Positions 29,099 to 32,397 of a stretch of DNA of 32,397 nt are shown here, in pieces. The stretch is from Pseudonocardia sp. Lineage in GTDB: Bacteria; Actinomycetota; Actinomycetes; Mycobacteriales; Pseudonocardiaceae. A model generated the notes under the pieces. That model was not told the DNA's origin and did no database searches. It saw only the letters and a list, made by a program, of their open reading frames with translations. Every line of letters begins with the position of its first letter. Position 1 is the stretch's first letter. The stretch covers positions 1 through 32,397 of the forward strand of contig NZ_JAJCYB010000096.1 in assembly GCF_029263155.1 (NCBI RefSeq), in the 5' to 3' direction. The position numbers and the translations under genes were made by a program.

Positions 29099-32000
29099 TC
29101 AGCGGAAGTCGCGCGACTTCACCGCCACGGCCAGGTCGAGGCGCTGCAGCCGGTCGGCGACGAGGTTGAGCACCCCCTCGACGCTGCGCTCCAACCGCCC
29201 GCGCACCAGCAGCGCCGCGCTGCCGATCGCCACGGTGCGGTAGCGCGCCCACAGCCCCTCCGAGCAGGTGACGTTGAGCATGCCGCTCTCGTCCTCCAGG
29301 TTGACGAACGTGACGCCCTTCGCCGTGGCCGGGCGCTGCCGGTGGGTGACCAGCCCGCCCACCAGCACCCGGGGCCAGCGCTGCTCGGGATCGCCCGCCG
29401 GCAGGTCCCGCCCGACCTCGGCGAGGCCGTCGATCCGGATGGCGCCGAGCCGGTCGAGGCGCTCGCGCAGGTGCTGCATCGGGTGGCTGTCCGGGGAGAC
29501 GCCGGTGGCCCAGACGTCGGCCACGGTGAGCTCGGCGGCGGTCAGGCCGGGCAGCGCGGGCGCGTCGAGGCCGACCGCCGCGCCCGGCAGCTCCCCCGGA
29601 CGCACCGAGGCGACCACCCCGGCCGCCCACAGTGCGGAGCGGCGGTCCAGTGTCGACCCCCTTCGGGCTCCGAAGCACCCGAACGCCCCCGCCGTGGCCA
29701 GCGCCTCGGCCTGCGGGACGGTGAGCCGGGTGCGGTCGGCGAGGTCGGCGAGGTCGCGGTAGGGGCCGCGCAGGTCACGCTCGGCGTCGATCCGCTCGGC
29801 GAGCTCCAGCCCGATGCCGCGGACCTCGGCGGTGCCCAGCCGGATCGCGTGCCCCCCGGTGCTGTTCGGGTCGGGCTGCAGCGTCGCCTCGGCGCGGCCG
29901 TGGTTGACGTCCGGGCCGCGCGCGAGCACGCCGTGCCGGCGGGCGTCGGCCACCAGCGACTGCGGTGAGTAGAAGCCCATCGGCTGGGAGTTGAGCAGCG
30001 CCACGCAGAACGCCGCCGGGTGGTAGTGCTTGAACCAGGCGCTGTAGTAGACCAGCGACGCGAAGCTGATCGAGTGGCTCTCCGGGAACCCGAAGTTGGC
30101 GAAGGCCACCATCTTGCCGAAGATCTTCTCGGCGAGCTCCCCGCCGATGCCGTTGGCGGCCATGCCGTCGAAGAACCGCCCCCGCAGCTTCTCCATCCTC
30201 TCCGTCGACCGCTTCGAACCCATCGCCCGGCGCAGCTCGTCGGCGTCACCCGCGGAGAACCCGGCGACGTCCACGGCCACCTGCATGAGCTGCTCCTGGA
30301 ACAGCGGCACGCCCAGCGTCTTCTGCAGCGCCCCCTTCAGCAGCGGGTGGTCGTGCTCCCACGGTGCGCCGTTGCGCCGCGAGATGTAGGGGTGCACCGA
30401 GCCGCCCTGGATCGGGCCGGGCCGGATCAGCGCGACCTCCACGACCAGGTCGTAGAACACCCGGGGCTTGAGCCGGGGCAGCGTGGCCATCTGCGCGCGC
30501 GACTCCACCTGGAACACCCCGACCGAGTCGGCGCGGCAGAGCATGTCGTAGACGGCCGGGTCGTCGGGTTGCAGCTCGTGCAGCTCGATCCTGCGTCCGT
30601 CGTGGGCGGCCACCAGATCGATCATCAGGTGCAGCGCGGTGAGCATGCCCAGGCCGAGCAGGTCGAACTTGACCAGCCCGGCGTAGGCGCAGTCGTCCTT
30701 GTCCCACTGCACGACGGTGCGATCGGCCATCCGCGCCCACTCGACGGGCACCACCTCCGAGACCGGCCGGTCGCAGATGACCATGCCTCCGGAGTGGATG
30801 CCGAGGTGACGGGGGAAGCCGAGCAGCTGACCGGCCAGCTCCCCGACCCGCTCGGGCATGCCCTCGACGTACGGTGCGCCGTTCCAGCGCTCGATCCGCT
30901 TGCTCCACGCGTCCTGCTGGCCCGGCGAGAACCCGAACGCCTTGGCCATGTCGCGCACCGCCGACCGCGGCCGGTAGGTGATCACGTTGGCCACCTGCGC
31001 GGCGCAGCTGCGCCCGTAGGTGCGATAGACGTACTGGATCACCTCCTCGCGGCGGCCGGACTCGATGTCGAGGTCGATGTCGGGGTAACCCTCGCGCGCC
31101 GGGGACAGGAACCGCTCGAACAGCAGACCCATCGCCACGGCGTCGACGTTCGTGATGCCCAGCGCGTAGCAGACCGCCGAGTTCGCGGCCGAGCCCCGGC
31201 CCTGGCAGAGGATGTCGGAGCGGCGGCAGAACTCCACGATGTCGTGCACGATCAGGAAGTAGCCGGGGAAGTTCTTGGCCTCGATGATCGCCAGCTCGTG
31301 GTGGATCATCTCGACGGCGCGGGCGTACTCGGCGTGGCTGCCGTAGCGCCTCGCGACGCCGCGCCAGGTGAGCTCGCGCAGCCAGTTCGCCTCGGTCCTG
31401 CCCTCCGGCACGGGGAACGGGGGCAGGTCGGGTGCCACCAGGCGGATCGAGAACGCGCAGGCCCGCCCGAACTCCGCGGCCCGGGCCACCGCCCCCGGGT
31501 ACCGGGCGTCGAACCGGGCCGCCATCTCCGAGCCCGAGCGCAGGTGGGCGGTGCCGGCCGGGGGCAACCAGCCGTCCATCTCGTCGAGGCCGCGCCGGGC
31601 CCGCACCGCGGCCAGGGCCGTGGCCAGCGGGAACCTGCCCCGCGTGGCGTAGTGGGCCGCCGTGGACGCGATCGTGGGCAGCCCGGCGTCGCGGGCCAGC
31701 GCGGCGAGGGCGTCGTTGCGCTCGGAGTCGGTGGGCAGGCCGTGATGGGTGAGCTCGACGGCGACGTGGTCGGTCCCGAACCGCTCGCTGAGCCATCGCA
31801 GCGCCTTCGTCGGGTCCCCGCCGCCCGCCAGCGCCTGCCGCACGGCCCCCTTGCGGCAGCCGGTCAGCGCGAGCACGTGCCCCGCGGTCTCGGCGACCAC
31901 TTCGTCGAGGTCGTACACCGGACGCCCCTTCTCCTCGCCCCGCAGCTGGGCGGCGCTGACCACGCGGCACAGCGCGCGGTAGCCGGCGGGGTCGCGGGCC

Positions 32001-32397
32001 AGCAGCAGCAGGTGGCTGCCCTCCGGATCGGCCACCCCGTTCTGCGGGGCGGACAGGCCCAGGCTCAGCTCGGCGCCGAACACGGTGGCCACGCCCAGCT
32101 CGGCCGCCGCCTCGGCGAACCGGACCACGCCGTACATGCCGTCGTGGTCGGTGAGCGCGATCGCGTCCAGCCCGAGGCGCTTGGCCTGCTCGACGAGCTC
32201 CTCGGGATGGCTCGCGCCGTCGAGAAAGCTGAAGTTGGAGTGGCAGTGCAGTTCGGCGTACGGGGCATGATCGGCGTACGGGGCATGATCGGCGTACGGG
32301 GCATGATCGGCGTACGGGGCATGATCGGCGTACGGGGCATGATCGGCGTACGGGGCATGATCGGCGTACGGGGCATGATCGGCGTACGGGGCATGAT
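29099..32397 (-). CDS. dnaE2: error-prone DNA polymerase DnaE2 (5' end beyond window)
   Basis: This C-family polymerase carries out SOS mutagenic translesion synthesis, normally with ImuA'/ImuB. 1098 residues are visible and the true start lies past the window edge. Numbering from the edge, residues 1-47 are exact DHAPYA repeats, followed by the PHP domain (ELHCHSNFSFLDGAS at 48-62, then LTDHDGMYGVVRF). The polymerase core has the catalytic aspartates in PDIDLD (Asp439, Asp441), FPESHSISFASLVYYSAWFK and a C-terminal OB-fold (VLVGGLVTHRQRP..VTFVNLEDESG). The frame is unbroken through the repeats. The first ATG in frame is at 32137, but that cuts into the PHP domain and is not the start. Its position matches dnaE2 (Rv3370c) downstream of folD in M. 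tuberculosis order. Confidence 0.95.
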   Translation of the reverse strand, partial: HAPYADHAPYADHAPYADHAPYADHAPYADHAPYADHAPYADHAPYAELHCHSNFSFLDGASHPEELVEQAKRLGLDAIALTDHDGMYGVVRFAEAAAELGVATVFGAELSLGLSAPQNGVADPEGSHLLLLARDPAGYRALCRVVSAAQLRGEEKGRPVYDLDEVVAETAGHVLALTGCRKGAVRQALAGGGDPTKALRWLSERFGTDHVAVELTHHGLPTDSERNDALAALARDAGLPTIASTAAHYATRGRFPLATALAAVRARRGLDEMDGWLPPAGTAHLRSGSEMAARFDARYPGAVARAAEFGRACAFSIRLVAPDLPPFPVPEGRTEANWLRELTWRGVARRYGSHAEYARAVEMIHHELAIIEAKNFPGYFLIVHDIVEFCRRSDILCQGRGSAANSAVCYALGITNVDAVAMGLLFERFLSPAREGYPDIDLDIESGRREEVIQYVYRTYGRSCAAQVANVITYRPRSAVRDMAKAFGFSPGQQDAWSKRIERWNGAPYVEGMPERVGELAGQLLGFPRHLGIHSGGMVICDRPVSEVVPVEWARMADRTVVQWDKDDCAYAGLVKFDLLGLGMLTALHLMIDLVAAHDGRRIELHELQPDDPAVYDMLCRADSVGVFQVESRAQMATLPRLKPRVFYDLVVEVALIRPGPIQGGSVHPYISRRNGAPWEHDHPLLKGALQKTLGVPLFQEQLMQVAVDVAGFSAGDADELRRAMGSKRSTERMEKLRGRFFDGMAANGIGGELAEKIFGKMVAFANFGFPESHSISFASLVYYSAWFKHYHPAAFCVALLNSQPMGFYSPQSLVADARRHGVLARGPDVNHGRAEATLQPDPNSTGGHAIRLGTAEVRGIGLELAERIDAERDLRGPYRDLADLADRTRLTVPQAEALATAGAFGCFGARRGSTLDRRSALWAAGVVASVRPGELPGAAVGLDAPALPGLTAAELTVADVWATGVSPDSHPMQHLRERLDRLGAIRIDGLAEVGRDLPAGDPEQRWPRVLVGGLVTHRQRPATAKGVTFVNLEDESGMLNVTCSEGLWARYRTVAIGSAALLVRGRLERSVEGVLNLVADRLQRLDLAVAVKSRDFR
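32255..32397 (-). repeat. 18-bp tandem repeat coding for DHAPYA in dnaE2
   Basis: Seven full copies and 17 bases of an eighth copy of GGCGTACGGGGCATGATC (plus strand) run from 32255 to the window end with no mismatch. On the minus strand each unit reads GAT CAT GCC CCG TAC GCC, giving Asp-His-Ala-Pro-Tyr-Ala in the dnaE2 frame. The tract continues past the edge, so the total copy number is unknown. Confidence 0.97.

Noticed and set aside
32065..32394. Minus-strand frame encoding repeated MPRTPI
   Set aside because: It reads the 18-bp repeat in a different frame from dnaE2; the continuation is Ser/Arg-rich nonsense, while the DHAPYA frame joins the PHP domain.

Overview
The window is about 32 kb of very GC-rich DNA with dense gene packing, many GTG starts and frequent 4 or 8 bp gene overlaps. 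This is the style of a high-GC actinobacterium. An F420 pathway gene (two-domain FO synthase), a monomeric NADP isocitrate dehydrogenase, a Septum_form-type receptor kinase and DnaE2 all fit Actinobacteria, and a Pseudonocardia-like genome is my best inference. The order deoA-cdd ... D,D-carboxypeptidase ... YhjD/BrkB-trpS ... DUF3017-folD ... dnaE2 follows the same backbone as Mycobacterium tuberculosis Rv3314c-Rv3370c, so most of this is ordinary core chromosome with lineage-specific genes inserted.

Layout. (1) 186-7141, minus strand: a nucleoside uptake and salvage operon. A BMP-type lipoprotein, a double ATPase and two permeases are followed by cytidine deaminase and thymidine/pyrimidine phosphorylase; a hairpin closes it. 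(2) 7371-8656: a 22-bp tandem array, then an exported serine D,D-carboxypeptidase. (3) 8748-11708, minus: trpS, a BrkB/YihY membrane protein and two small membrane-anchored proteins of unknown function. (4) 11853-13364: a carotenoid oxygenase with an unusual in-frame insert. (5) 13478-16293, minus: a 54-residue DUF6191-like protein lying between two large palindromes, and fbiC. (6) 16504-18852, minus: an SH3-like membrane protein, a receptor Ser/Thr kinase and a YbaK-type deacylase. (7) 19004-21181: monomeric isocitrate dehydrogenase, closed by a 25-bp hairpin. (8) 21274-21911: a VapBC toxin-antitoxin pair that looks leaderless. (9) 22053-24638: a three-gene ABC-2 exporter. (10) 24661-25593: an AbiEi-like/nuclease-fold protein flanked by two related inverted-repeat elements. 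(11) 25772-28235, minus: DUF2252, DUF3017 and folD. (12) 28401-29030: an acetate/succinate-type (YaaH) transporter. (13) 29099-32397, minus: dnaE2, whose N-terminal linker is an 18-bp tandem repeat that runs off the window edge.

The most unusual structures are the exact hexapeptide repeat in DnaE2, the family of long intergenic hairpins (several built on a CTCGC...GCGAG outer stem), the pair of related palindromic elements around the AbiEi-like gene, the 22-bp repeat found at two loci, and the insert in the carotenoid oxygenase. I found no tRNA, rRNA, CRISPR array, transposase or prophage genes. All assignments come from reading motifs by eye; no database search was run.
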